The notes below the pieces were generated by a model. The model was not told the origin of the DNA and made no database searches. It saw only the letters and a program-made list of their open reading frames with translations. From Dipetalonema caudispina (lineage: Eukaryota; Nematoda; Chromadorea; Rhabditida; Onchocercidae): 10,365 bases of DNA. Positions 1-8,424 of this stretch are shown here, piece after piece (position 1 is the first letter of the stretch; every line of letters starts with the position of its first letter). The position numbers and the translations under genes are program-made. Location of the stretch: assembly GCA_013365325.1 (NCBI GenBank), contig JABVXV010000759.1, positions 1-10,365 on the forward strand, read 5' to 3'.

Positions 1-2192
1 CTCAATCAGTGTTGCAACTTTTAACATTGTTTAATGACAACTAACTTCTTCCTACACTTAATCTTCTACATCCATTTGGCCCATCCATCTATACTCCCAA
101 TCTTTGTCATCATTAGCAATTGGGAAGGCGTATTATCGACTGCTCGCATCCTACCCCTTGACCCCTCATATATCACGTGTAATTATTCCAAACTGAGAGT
201 CGACAGCAGCATGCAGTTCGGTGATGAGAGATTTGGTGTGAAAGGTGGTGGGTACGATATGTCACAACACGTGTTCCATACGCCATTCCACATATGCACT
301 GATACTTGTTTGGTGGGACAGTTGCGGGGAGTTAGGTAATTGGATGAGAGAAGATTTTAGTGAAGTTCAATTGACCAGGAGAATGTTATGTTTATCTACT
401 CTTCCCGAGACTGTTCATGAAATACTAATTCAACATTCTATAAGTGTATTTCTCGGTGCGTCATATTGGCATCTTCTGATGATAGTAAAGGAATAAGGAC
501 GTGTATGGATACGATGCCAACCTTTTCACTATTCTACATTTAGTATATTTGGGTGTTGGTACTCCGTATTAATCAATTGATATATTGCAAAGGTTAACTT
601 TCCTGAAGCTTGGAAAATATATTCTAATCTTTGTAACTACCAATTATAATGCTCTGCAAAAAAATTGCTTCGTTCCTACTTTATTTGAAAAAGTCAGAAA
701 AGGAACTGTAAATCTGACCTATTGCATCATTTTGACAGATGAGTTTGCCGTGCAGATGTTAGATGAAAACTAATCAGATTATTTCCCTGTGAAAAGTAAA
801 AGTTGAAAAAAAAAGAGAAATAAAAATTGAGAAGAACAGTCGTTACGAATGGTCACCACTCTTCTAATCTTTCGAAAGCAGTCTTTGGTGATGAGAATGA
901 CACTCCTCACTCAATTTTCTGCAGCAGAGCCATTTTAGAAAGAATCAGAGATAATGGCCATTAGCAAAAGATCTACTGCTAAGTGTGGAACCGCCTCCTC
1001 AAAATTCCCTACCCTTTGAAGGTGGATGACCTCTACACATAACGATAAATATCGATTACAAGTAACCTGACCTTCCCAGTTCTTATTTCTTAATCTTGCG
1101 TAGAGGCAGCTAAAATATGCTTCAAAAAAGAAATCGTTTTCTATTCCATCGCTCATATTACGAAAGAGTTTTCATGACGGAACTGTAAGTTAGCCACAGG
1201 TGTAAATGTTAACAAGATTTGGCTTTAGCTTTCAAATGTTGTACACTGGCATGGCGTAGGAAAGGAATTATTTGTGAAACCTCTCAACTTTTTGAATTAT
1301 CCCTCGGTCAAATTCAAAATCCAAAGCTATCTAACTGATCGGTTCTTGCTCTGGATAATTTCGAAGTCTACAAATGCTACTTTTTTATAATTAAAATAAG
1401 TGACAGACAACCGCAAAAAATAGAAGTGTATGTTAAAAGAACTACTGCATTTGGGAACCAATTTCTCGGCTAACAACCAATGATTCTTAATGATTTTTAG
1501 ACGATTAGATAATTTAGAGTCTAAATTTAGATAAGATGCGAAACTTGCACATTGGTGATCGCTTAACGAGATATTTTAAGTATTTTTGAAACTGCCATGA
1601 AAATTAGCTATATTAAAGATATGACCATGGCAGTGGCGTCACTCAGTTAATGAATAGAATTTTTACTCGAGTGACCAGTTTTCGTACAATTTTTCTACGC
1701 AAACCACATTTATGCATTTCGTCAAATATTCGACCGATGCCAGATAAGATTTTTCGCTATGTTTCGCAAGTTTGCAAATATTTACAAATCATAATTTTTC
1801 AAACTGTGCCTGGGCAACCAGTAAAACTTAACCCATCATTCCCAATATATTATAATTTTATGCGCCAATAGAACATTTATAAAATTCAAACCAATCACAA
1901 GGGACTCTCTCAACAGGTCAATGGGAAACATTTTTTATTCGAGCAAATGCTTATTGACTACCACTGATATTTGAAACTTTTTGGTAAATGATAAAAGGGC
2001 GCCGGGTTTTCTATTATTTAACATTTCTATTGATGGCGAGTAGTGGGAAATTTATGAGAATTCACTAACTAAGGTTTTATGATTATTAAAAATATGGCGC
2101 AACTGCAAATCGCAAACATTCATTGTGAAGTATTAGTTTTACTACTCGGTATTCGTTTATGTTCCCAAGTAAATCTTGGCAATTTTCTATAA
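1..2192. other. Intergenic region, no supported gene
   Basis: This is AT-rich sequence in which no conserved protein motif could be recognised in any frame. The block at about 120-340 is noticeably less AT-rich and stays open on the plus strand from 34 to 339, but the predicted peptide shows no domain, no convincing signal peptide and no clear splice sites, so I do not call it a gene. The block contains two CACGTG hexamers, at 174-179 and within a 10-base palindrome at 266-275. A minus-strand open stretch at 935-1156 and a plus-strand one at 1650-1871 are likewise unsupported. The left end probably holds the 3' UTR of the minus-strand gene that stops at 2193; TTCATT at 2119-2124 reads AATGAA on the minus strand, a common nematode variant of the poly(A) signal, about 70 bases past the stop. 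Confidence 0.5.
1591..1634. repeat. 9-bp inverted repeat, hairpin-forming
   Basis: ACTGCCATG at 1591-1599 and its exact reverse complement CATGGCAGT at 1626-1634 flank a 26-base AT-rich spacer. It lies in sequence without a gene. It could be a remnant of a small inverted-repeat element or chance; no target-site duplication or second copy was noticed in the window. Confidence 0.4.
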
Positions 2193-2318
2193 TCAACAGG
2201 ATATCGTACAATACCGGAAGAAGGGTCCCTTGCATTTAGCATTATCGGTTGCCAAACAATCGCGAGACTCAAACCCGATTATTTCATGGTTTCTGCATGG
2301 ATGTCCATTAGCAAATTC
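2193..2318 (-). other. Exon 11: C-terminal half of TSP1 repeat 2, stop codon
   Basis: A long T-rich tract and TTGTTTCAG precede the exon, which is phase 0 like the exon 10 donor. It encodes 41 residues: EFANGHPCRNHEIIGF, ESRDC, AKCKG, RYCTISC and TGA. Added to WSPWRGIC this restores six cysteines (566, 575, 588, 596, 604, 608) in TSP1 order, including the R-x-C and C-x-G landmarks. The protein ends at the last TSP1 cysteine. Alone the exon could be mistaken for a small cysteine-rich peptide or a ShK-like fragment, but the phase and cysteine count favour joining it to exon 10. Confidence 0.72.
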
Positions 2319-5300
2319 CTGAAACAATAAAAAAAAAAAAAATAAAAATAGTAATGCAAGATACTGCAAGCTTGTAAGGAGCAAGATACACATGATGATC
2401 CATAGAATCTTCATATGGATATGTAATGTGAAATACCTGTCACAGTTGTAAGTGTGCACCAGGAGTATTTCGATCACTTACTTCAAGTGTATATTATTTG
2501 TGACTATGCATAAAATAGTGCATATAATTATTGGGTCACCTTAATTCCTGACTTATATTTGTATTGGTAATATGTAAAGGAATTATGTACCAAATTTAAA
2601 TATCATTAAATCCACAAATATACCTTATCAAACACATATTACCTATCGCATGCAAATGAAAGAAGTTAAATGCAGCGAATGAGGTACAAAGACAATTTCC
2701 TTGAAGACGATTGGTTTCAGACTAAATATTCTTGATATCCAATCCAAAAAGATGAGAAAATATTTTCCTTTGGATAATTCTCTAATTATACCGCCTAAGT
2801 TTCATCCTCAAAAGTCGCCCTCCTCCCTACAAAATGCAAACAAATATGGATCACTCATCTAAAATGCATATACATTACAAATCATATTGTATAATATATT
2901 GATTTACTATTATATGACAAGTATAGACAATTTATTCAATCGATTGAGAAAAGTAAACATCTTTTTCACTTAGTGATATGTCTCACTTTTGTATAGAATA
3001 TAAATTTGAGTTTTTTCTTTTATCCGAACGAACTAATCAAATTTCAAAGCATACTAGAAGTAAAGGATGCAACGAAAAGAGATGCAAAAGGAAAGAAACC
3101 ATTTTTAATGATTTCCATTCAGACAAAAATGGGAAATCCGACCTAACAATCCGACCTTCCGGTCGGATTTCGAGACTGTAGACATTAGCTGTATGTCCGA
3201 ATTTGATTCACGGCAATTTTAGGTCCTCAAAAAAAAGAAGGACTGTTTCATTTAGCAAAAGTTTAGCTATGGAATTCTAAAACTTAGTTAATAAATGTTA
3301 TAAAAGTAATTTTAATCTTTTTATGATTGCAGAAATTTTGGGATAATTGCTGATTATATTTCTCCGAAATATTGCTGACTGTGAATTTTCTTCATAATTT
3401 TCCAATTTTCTTATGATCTGCCTTCTAAGTCTCCAAAATGGATTACAAACCAAAATTTCTGTAACATTGAATAAAAAGTCATTCCAAAAATCATTCATGC
3501 AGAGAAACAAGTGCAAGTGATTCACTTCCAGACAGAATATCGAAAAATAAAGGACGTCAAAAGTCTATTTTGTCCCATTCTATTTAATGGCATTGTAGTG
3601 ATGTTAATACAGTCCAGAATAATGCTTAAATGAAAGTATTTTGTTTAAAATCATGGAAGTATTCACCTGACAAATGCCTCGCCAGGGTGACCAAATCTTT
3701 TCGTTCGTTTTCTTCATGGATTCATTTTCAGAATGTGACTGCTGTAACTGAGAGGAAGTGCCATGTAGTATACCGGTTCTAAGATTTGTTTTGTTTGCTA
3801 GATTTGATCTTTCAATTAGTACTGGTGTCAATAGTCTCTCCTTGTCAACTGTTGTTTGTAATCCACTGCCGTACGGAACCGCTGTTTTGTACGTTTTGTT
3901 TAAAATGATTAACCATTTATTCATTTATTTATTTATTCACCAATTCATTTTTCACTGACATTTTGATTTATGTATTCTACAACTCCTAATTTCATATAAA
4001 ATATGTAAATTTGATTTCACTTACGTATTTGCAAAAAACACAAAGAAATATAATACCTCTGAATTCATATTCTTTTTGTACCGTTTTAGGACATTTTTTG
4101 ACTTCCATTAACGCCCCAACACATTTTTGTAAGTTGTAACATTTCCGTCGTCTTATTCTTCTTTCACCGGGCCTTCTACATGGTGACCAATTGCTCCACT
4201 GTGAGAAATGCTCCTCCTGAAAGAAAATTGGTTTAAAAAGTTTTTCTGAGTTTCCTTAGACCAGAGCTATTTGAGCTTCTACGCTTCTAGAGAATGTGAA
4301 CTTTTGCATTCGGTAGAAGTTTCCAACACAATTCTTCCCAACTGAGACACTTTTCTAGTGTCGGAATTGAAAGAAATAGCCAGAACTTGGAGTTGAAGAA
4401 GCAGCAAGCGAAAAGCATGTAGTTTGAGATTATCCAAAGGCATTTCAAGATGAATTCACTTGTTCAAACTATCTGAGACTAGTTATACCAAAAAGTCCAA
4501 AGCGAATAAATGAATCGAACGCACATCTTTGAATCCATTCAATGTTATAATTTTCAATCGTTTAATTGATTTCTGTGCTTTATCTCCTTCATGAACTACC
4601 ATTACTACTGAATTCGTTCTCTCTGTATGTTGATTTTCAACCTGGAATGGTGATGGCCTAACCTGAAAGTTAAGAAGGTTCTGCAATTTAATAAAGATTC
4701 ATGTCCGAACAGGTAACTTATTATCTAAAGTGTTATGCGTTGTGGTAAATAGCCATAATAAAGTGGAGTTATGACCTTTATTGCTATTTTAGTCATGAAG
4801 AAAGTTGGAGTGCAATTCAGATGCAAGGTTGCACTTGGATAACTATATATATAACATGAATTGGAAAGTGGAGAAAAAGAAAGAGAATGACCTCTAAGGG
4901 TGGATTTTTTTCAACATGATTTTCTTCATTTTCTGTCGATATGAATTCTTTCTTTATTTGCTGAAACATCATTGTTTAAGGTTCTGGATCGTTTTTAATG
5001 AGGCATAGATTTATCCAGGTCAATATATTACTTTTGTAATTGCTTGAATTTCCATCTTCTTGGCTAATGCTATCTTACCCAGAAATTTAGAAAGTAACCG
5101 TGGATCCATTATTGAGCCCTTCGTACCTCTTGAAAATTAATGAAAATATTAGAACTTATGATAGGAATCATGTTTAATCTCTATTTACTGCTCTAAATTC
5201 ATGTAGTCTGTGATATTATGTACTATGTGATACTGACCATTCAGGTATGGAAGCACGAATGGTAGTTTATAAAAGGCTACCAGAAATTAGGAATTGACCT

Positions 5301-7929
5301 GCAACTTTGTTTGCTTCAGTGATTTGGGACGTTTGCTGAAGCTCACTGTACCGCTATCGGCTCCCAGTTTTTTTAAATTGCGCTCCAACATTTTTGACAT
5401 TTGTTTAATGGTAGTTGCTGCTGTTGCTTTATCAAATAGAGCAAGTTTTCCGGAATCTGTCCCGAATGAATTATTGCTTTCCTCTTCGTAGCTATCATTA
5501 TTCGAATCATTTCGTTGTTTCGACGTATTTTGTTCAGTTGATGAATTGACAATAGTGATGGCAGTCGTGTTTCTTGTTTCCTTATTTTCCATTCTCCATT
5601 TACTGTTGTTGGCCTCGATAGTTGTCGTCGAAATTGTTGTTTCGATTTCGTCATCAACATTTTCGATTTGTTCGTCTGTTGCGGTTGGCGATGATTCCGT
5701 AGCTAAAAAGAGAGATGAAAACAATTATAATAATGTTAGGAATGTTAGCTTGGCGGATAGTATTCGCAAGGAAACACTGCAAATGACTGTGAATGGATGC
5801 AGTGCTTCGAAATACATCCATTGATTGTAGCTTAGCAATGCAATTTCTTTATATCCAAATTAAAATTATTGCTTAAAACTGAATTGCATTTATATAATCC
5901 CAAAAGATATATTGATCAGAATGCCCATAACCTGCTATTATTGAGTTTTCCAACTGTTTTTGTCGTGCTAGAATTGCTGGACAACCGTTTTGTATGTAAA
6001 TAACCTTATCACTTTCTTCTCGAGCAAATGATGTTGGTTGGGTCATGGCTGATTCCGTGTTCGTTATGCATTCACCTTCCGTGTAGAAATACATCGCCGA
6101 CTGAAATATAGTCCAATTGTTAGAAGGCACATTAAGCTATGAGACAATCAGATCGCTTTAGAAACGTCATCTGACCTATATGCAGATCGTAGTTAGTCAC
6201 TTAGCTTAAACGTTCTGTCATCGGTCGGCGCGTAACAAAAGGCATATTTTCTTGTTCGAGATTACTCCACTCAGATTTTCAATATTTTTCAGGATATCCA
6301 ATTTCTGAATGACATACTCTGCACTGGAAATGTTCAGTTAGGCATTGCTCGATACATTCTTCAATAGATCTTGCCATTGAAACATTTTTTGCATATCCAA
6401 TGATGACCGATTGGTCTACCTTCAGGAACCGACTGTCTGCACATTCGGTTGGTGCATCTTCTGTAATCTTATCAACGTAAACTGCATTTCTTTTTTTTTT
6501 GCTCATTTCCGCTCCACTGATGTGCGATTGTTTTCTTTTTTGTTGAAGTTAATGCTGCCAAATGTCTTTTGGTGTAGAAAGAACTGTGTGTTTAAATGAA
6601 AAAGTAATGAGTTTTATTCGACCGGTTCATTTTGCTAAATTGTCTGGTAGTTTTATTTCTAAATTATTTAAATATTTATATTAATTACTGAATTTGGTTC
6701 TCTTTGTCAAGAGTAATAACCTAAATTTTTTTTCCAAATGTTAATATTGAATGAAAATGAAATTAATAGCGAAGAAAACTCATATTTTTGAGCAACAAAT
6801 AATTCCTGAACACATATTCAAAGTTTTGAACTTACTTTGAGCTTTGAAATCAGTCAGAATAATTGTCTCATACTGCGGCCAATGCTTATTACTTGCTAAT
6901 TGTTCATCTTTTTAACTTTTTTAAAATTTCAAAACAAATGTAAACTTAATTAAATAAAATTTTGTGGAATTTGGTTAGCATAAATAAATAATTCTGAAAG
7001 ATGAGAAAAAAATTGAATGTTGTTGAAAAGTGGAGTGCAAGGAATGAAATTGAATGATCACTTAGGCAAAATTTCTCGAAGAGGCGTTGTCCTGGAGCAA
7101 CCTCTGTTATCAAGTCACCTTCGGGATAGCTTTTGGATCGGAAAATCGTACATACAAAGGTTGCATGGTCATAAACTACGGATGCACACAATATTGTCCG
7201 GCCACTACTATCCTGAAACAAGTATTTATGAATATCATAATGGTTTGTTACTTATAATACTATGAAATAAGACGTATAAAATCCTTTATAATAATATTTT
7301 GCAAAAATTTTGAATAGCAAGTGAGATATTGGAATCAAATTAGACCAAATGTTGTGATGCATTATAGTGGTGAGAAAAAATCCAATGAAATAATGAATAT
7401 TATTTAATAGAAAACAAATCTGAATTCCTTACAATTTAATAATTTTTCTGGAAGACTTACTCTGTTACTACTACACATTTTTAAGCAAACTTCCTCGGTA
7501 ACATCCTCGTAGACTAAAGAACTGCTTGATACAAAACATGTATTGTCGGATACAGTGAAGGCAGTTAAACGATTTTCGCAGAACACTAAATTATACGATC
7601 AATTTCTTTCAAATCAATTTTTTCAAAGTGAGGTAAGCCATTTGATAAGATAAGCTAATTGTTCTCGTGCATTATGATTCTATATTCAACTGCATGAATT
7701 CAACATGTCTGGCTGATCATACATGCAAAAATTGAAACTCAAAATGAACTGAGATATAAAATCCACTTTGAAATATAAATTTAAAAAATTGAGTGATCTC
7801 ACCTGCAGCAGGGAACGGAGAACTTTCTTGTATGTTTTCTGAATCTTTCGTTGTTTTGTCGGCATTAATTGAATTGAATGAGAAGAAAACAGCAAAGGAA
7901 ATGGAACCGAACACGTGCAAACACCGCAT
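2193..7929 (-). CDS. Secreted protein with two PAN domains and two thrombospondin type-1 repeats (11 exons)
   Basis: Proposed exons in order of transcription: 7929-7803, 7585-7461, 7212-7062, 6460-6318, 6100-5932, 5702-5299, 4960-4892, 4662-4525, 4216-4057, 3881-3667, 2318-2193. All ten introns are GT-AG and the phases agree at every junction, giving about 608 residues and a TGA stop at 2195-2193. Residues 1-23 form a signal peptide. PAN domain 1 spans about 44-134 and PAN domain 2 about 140-225. A hydrophilic Ser/Thr/Asn-rich linker follows (from about 240). TSP1 repeat 1 lies at about 449-484 and TSP1 repeat 2 at 559-608. No transmembrane segment, GPI signal or ZP domain is visible. PAN and TSP1 modules are extracellular, binding proteins or glycans, so a secreted matrix, cuticle or sensory-organ role is inferred. 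The start is the first ATG in frame with a signal peptide. Weakest points: the donors of exons 5, 6, 7 and 8 (GTTATG, GTCAAT, GTCATT, GTGCGT) are poor, and the end of exon 8 is uncertain. I cannot name an orthologue. Confidence 0.82.
2319..3666 (-). other. Intron 10 (1348 bases)
   Basis: This intron is two to eight times longer than the others in the gene (175-601 bases). It holds a GC-rich hairpin at 3134-3170 and otherwise AT-rich sequence. An open stretch at 3298-3458 begins with an acceptor-like TTACAG and reads VCNPFWRLRRQ to a stop, but its phase does not fit the exon 10 donor. I treat it as intronic or, at most, as part of an alternative transcript. Confidence 0.6.
3134..3170. repeat. 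GC-rich direct repeat plus perfect hairpin
   Basis: AAATCCGACCT at 3134-3144 is repeated as AATCCGACCT at 3148-3157. The second copy forms a perfect 9-bp stem with GGTCGGATT (3161-3169) around a TTCC loop. The first copy can pair over 10 bp with GGTCGGATTT (3161-3170). It stands out by base composition from its AT-rich surroundings inside intron 10. Possible readings are the terminus of a small mobile element, a recombination remnant or a structured intronic RNA; the sequence alone does not decide. Confidence 0.6.
3667..3881 (-). other. Exon 10: linker and start of TSP1 repeat 2
   Basis: The exon begins after AAAACAG with the frame VPYGSGLQTTVDKERLL, continues as a polar Ser/Asn/Gln-rich linker, and ends in EKIWSPWRGICQ followed by GTGAAT as donor (phase 0). 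WSPWRGIC is the first strand of a second TSP1 repeat. On its own it is incomplete; the cysteines that should follow are supplied by the exon at 2318-2193. Confidence 0.75.
3915..3938. repeat. ATTT-type simple repeat
   Basis: This is a short imperfect run of ATTT/ATTC units inside intron 9, about 35 bases upstream of the exon 10 acceptor as read on the minus strand. It is a low-complexity tract and no function is claimed. Confidence 0.7.
4057..4216 (-). other. Exon 9: thrombospondin type-1 repeat 1
   Basis: After the acceptor TTTCAG the exon reads EEHFSQWSNWSPC, the hallmark W-S-x-W-S-x-C of TSP1 repeats. An Arg-rich strand follows (ERRIRRRKC), then QKCVG and KKCP. Cysteines are at about 455, 468, 474 and 484, so this repeat has four of the usual six. 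Trp residues layered between Arg residues form the known TSP1 core and commonly bind glycosaminoglycans; W-x-x-W is also the usual C-mannosylation site. The exon ends TTCAGAG|GTATTA, phase 1, and joins exon 10 through an Ala codon. Confidence 0.85.
4525..4960 (-). other. Exons 7-8: charged spacer (tentative)
   Basis: Exon 7 (4960-4892, 23 codons) has a TTTCAG acceptor and reads QIKKEFISTENEEN and on to a GAG|GTCATT donor. Exon 8 (from 4662, acceptor TTTCAG) begins VRPSPFQVENQH and is open to 4483. Both are phase 0 on each side, so they can be included or skipped without breaking the frame. The exon 8 end at 4525 (GAT|GTGCGT) is only one of several possible phase-0 donors; CAG|GTTGAA near 4642, TCA|GTAGTA and ATG|GTAGTT would also work. 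No domain is recognised here. Confidence 0.5.
5299..5702 (-). other. Exon 6: Ser/Thr/Asn-rich glycosylated linker
   Basis: This is the largest exon, about 134 residues. After the acceptor TTTTTAG it encodes ATESSPTATDEQ and then an acidic, Ser/Thr/Asn-rich stretch. Seven N-glycosylation sequons occur there (NNS, NTT, NSS, NTS, NDS, NDS, NNS). The second part is more basic and contains SKMLERNLKKLG, which could form a short helix, and SFSKRPKSLKQ. This is a typical disordered extracellular spacer between PAN and TSP1 modules. The exon may end at TTGCAG|GTCAAT (5299) or earlier, at the better donor GTGAGC after GGTACA; both are phase 0. Confidence 0.7.
5932..6460 (-). other. Exons 4-5: PAN/Apple-like domain 2
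   Basis: Exon 4 is 6460-6318 and exon 5 is 6100-5932, with a 217-base phase-0 intron directly after HFQCR. The domain opens with PTECADSRFLKV and has the helix motif IEECIEQC (cysteines 170 and 174). Then come FQC (181), SAMYFY, GEC (193) and NGC (222). The string C-x3-C, F-x-C-x-S/A, Y and C is a close fit to PAN. The domain follows domain 1 directly, joined through a phase-1 junction that makes a Lys codon. The exon 5 donor reads GCAG|GTTATG, which is weak after position +2, but the phase-1 fit to the next exon supports it. Confidence 0.82.
7062..7585 (-). other. Exons 2-3: PAN/Apple-like domain 1
   Basis: Exon 2 is 7585-7461 and exon 3 is 7212-7062; the 248-base intron between them is phase 0, after an AGA Arg codon. 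Cysteines fall at residues 45, 59, 76, 80, 93, 105 and 133. The helix motif EEVCLKMC supplies the C-x3-C pair typical of PAN domains. It is followed by LCASVVY and FVC, then LFEKFC at the end, matching the usual order of PAN core cysteines and aromatic residues. The spacing between the C-x3-C pair and the next cysteine (12 residues) is longer than in domain 2 (6), and the intron lies within this extra stretch. Confidence 0.82.
7803..7929 (-). other. Exon 1: signal peptide and short N-terminal segment
   Basis: The ATG at 7929-7927 opens MRCLHVFGSISFAVFFSF, a hydrophobic core typical of a secretory signal peptide. Cleavage is likely after the Ala at residue 23 (SINA|DKTT). A hydrophilic, Ser-rich stretch follows. 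The exon ends in GCAG|GTGAG, a strong donor, leaving one base (phase 1). That base joins the TG that begins exon 2 to make a Val codon. Confidence 0.8.
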
Positions 7930-8220
7930 TGAGACGATATTAACAGACAGCTTGACAAACTTGGCTACGGAAGAAATCTTTGACGTGAAAAAGTAAAGGG
8001 CCTAAAAGGTTATGCTGTTGGATGTGCACACAAACAGAAGTAGAAAGAAAAAAGTGACAAGAGATCGTGGAGAAGGGATTAAATGATAATGGCAAAGCCT
8101 TAAACAACGACGTAGGATGTGCATTCCACTCCTACCACTCCTACAACATATAATGTTCTAGGTCATCACCTAAATTTCTGCGACAAAATTTTGAATCGAA
8201 CTAATTTTGAAATAAATTGA
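7930..8220. promoter_or_regulatory. Upstream region of the PAN/TSP1 gene
   Basis: This stretch must contain the 5' UTR and at least part of the promoter of the minus-strand gene that starts at 7929. No TATA box or clear trans-splice acceptor could be picked out. A tandem 9-base repeat CCACTCCTA lies at 8126-8134 and 8135-8143. TGCATTCCACT at 8120-8130 recurs exactly at 8265-8275 in the cysteine-rich frame downstream. Confidence 0.3.
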
Positions 8221-8424
8221 AATAACAACAACGGTCTCCATCCGGCAATCTTCTCATACCCTTCTGCATTCCACTTTTCGGATGTACGTGATCCGGACTA
8301 TCGCTACAACTGCAATTACGACCCCGACTGCCAAATATCGTCATTTCCCTGCTTGTTCACTGGTCATCTTGGATTTTGTCAATACGGAAGAAAAGACCAC
8401 ACCCGAAATATATTACAACATTAA
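8221..8424 (+). pseudogene. Cysteine-rich coding remnant or orphan terminal exon
   Basis: The frame from 8221 to a TAA at 8422-8424 reads as convincing protein: LHPAIFSYPSAFHFSDVRDP, then DYRYNCNYDPDCQ, SSFPC and GHLGFCQYG. Four cysteines (C-x5-C-x6-C-x8-C), the repeated DPD motifs and the aromatic residues suggest a small secreted disulfide-bonded domain. However, an in-frame TGA sits at 8218-8220, no ATG occurs in the frame, and there is no AG dinucleotide between 8162 and 8391, so no normal acceptor can open it. It may be a truncated gene copy, a gene broken by mutation or sequencing error, or a terminal exon with a non-canonical acceptor. An overlapping ATG-initiated frame (8282-8668) is longer but looks like a shadow. 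I do not recognise the family with certainty. Confidence 0.5.

Noticed and set aside
935..1156. Minus-strand open frame of 73 codons
   Set aside because: No recognisable motif, and no convincing acceptor and donor pair around it.
1650..1871. Plus-strand open frame of 73 codons
   Set aside because: No domain, low-complexity AT-rich codons and no splice context; most likely chance or part of a non-coding repeat.
2193..2318. Cysteine-rich exon read as an independent ShK-like peptide
   Set aside because: It has five cysteines and no start codon or signal peptide of its own; added to exon 10 it completes a six-cysteine TSP1 repeat in phase.
3298..3458. Possible terminal exon of the PAN/TSP1 gene (acceptor TTACAG, frame VCNPFWRLRRQ, stop at 3298)
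   Set aside because: It needs a phase-1 partner while exon 10 ends in phase 0, and read in phase 0 it stops after 15 residues. The exon at 2318-2193 fits both the phase and the TSP1 cysteine pattern.
5032..5128. Open stretch reading MDPRLLSKFLGKIALAKKME on the minus strand with an AAA|GTAATA donor
   Set aside because: It looks protein-like, but with either available acceptor its length is not a multiple of three, so it cannot sit between the phase-0 exons 6 and 7 unless exon 6 uses another, poor donor.
7793..7996. Plus-strand open frame overlapping the signal-peptide exon
   Set aside because: It is the antisense shadow of exon 1 of the PAN/TSP1 gene, which has a signal peptide and a strong donor.
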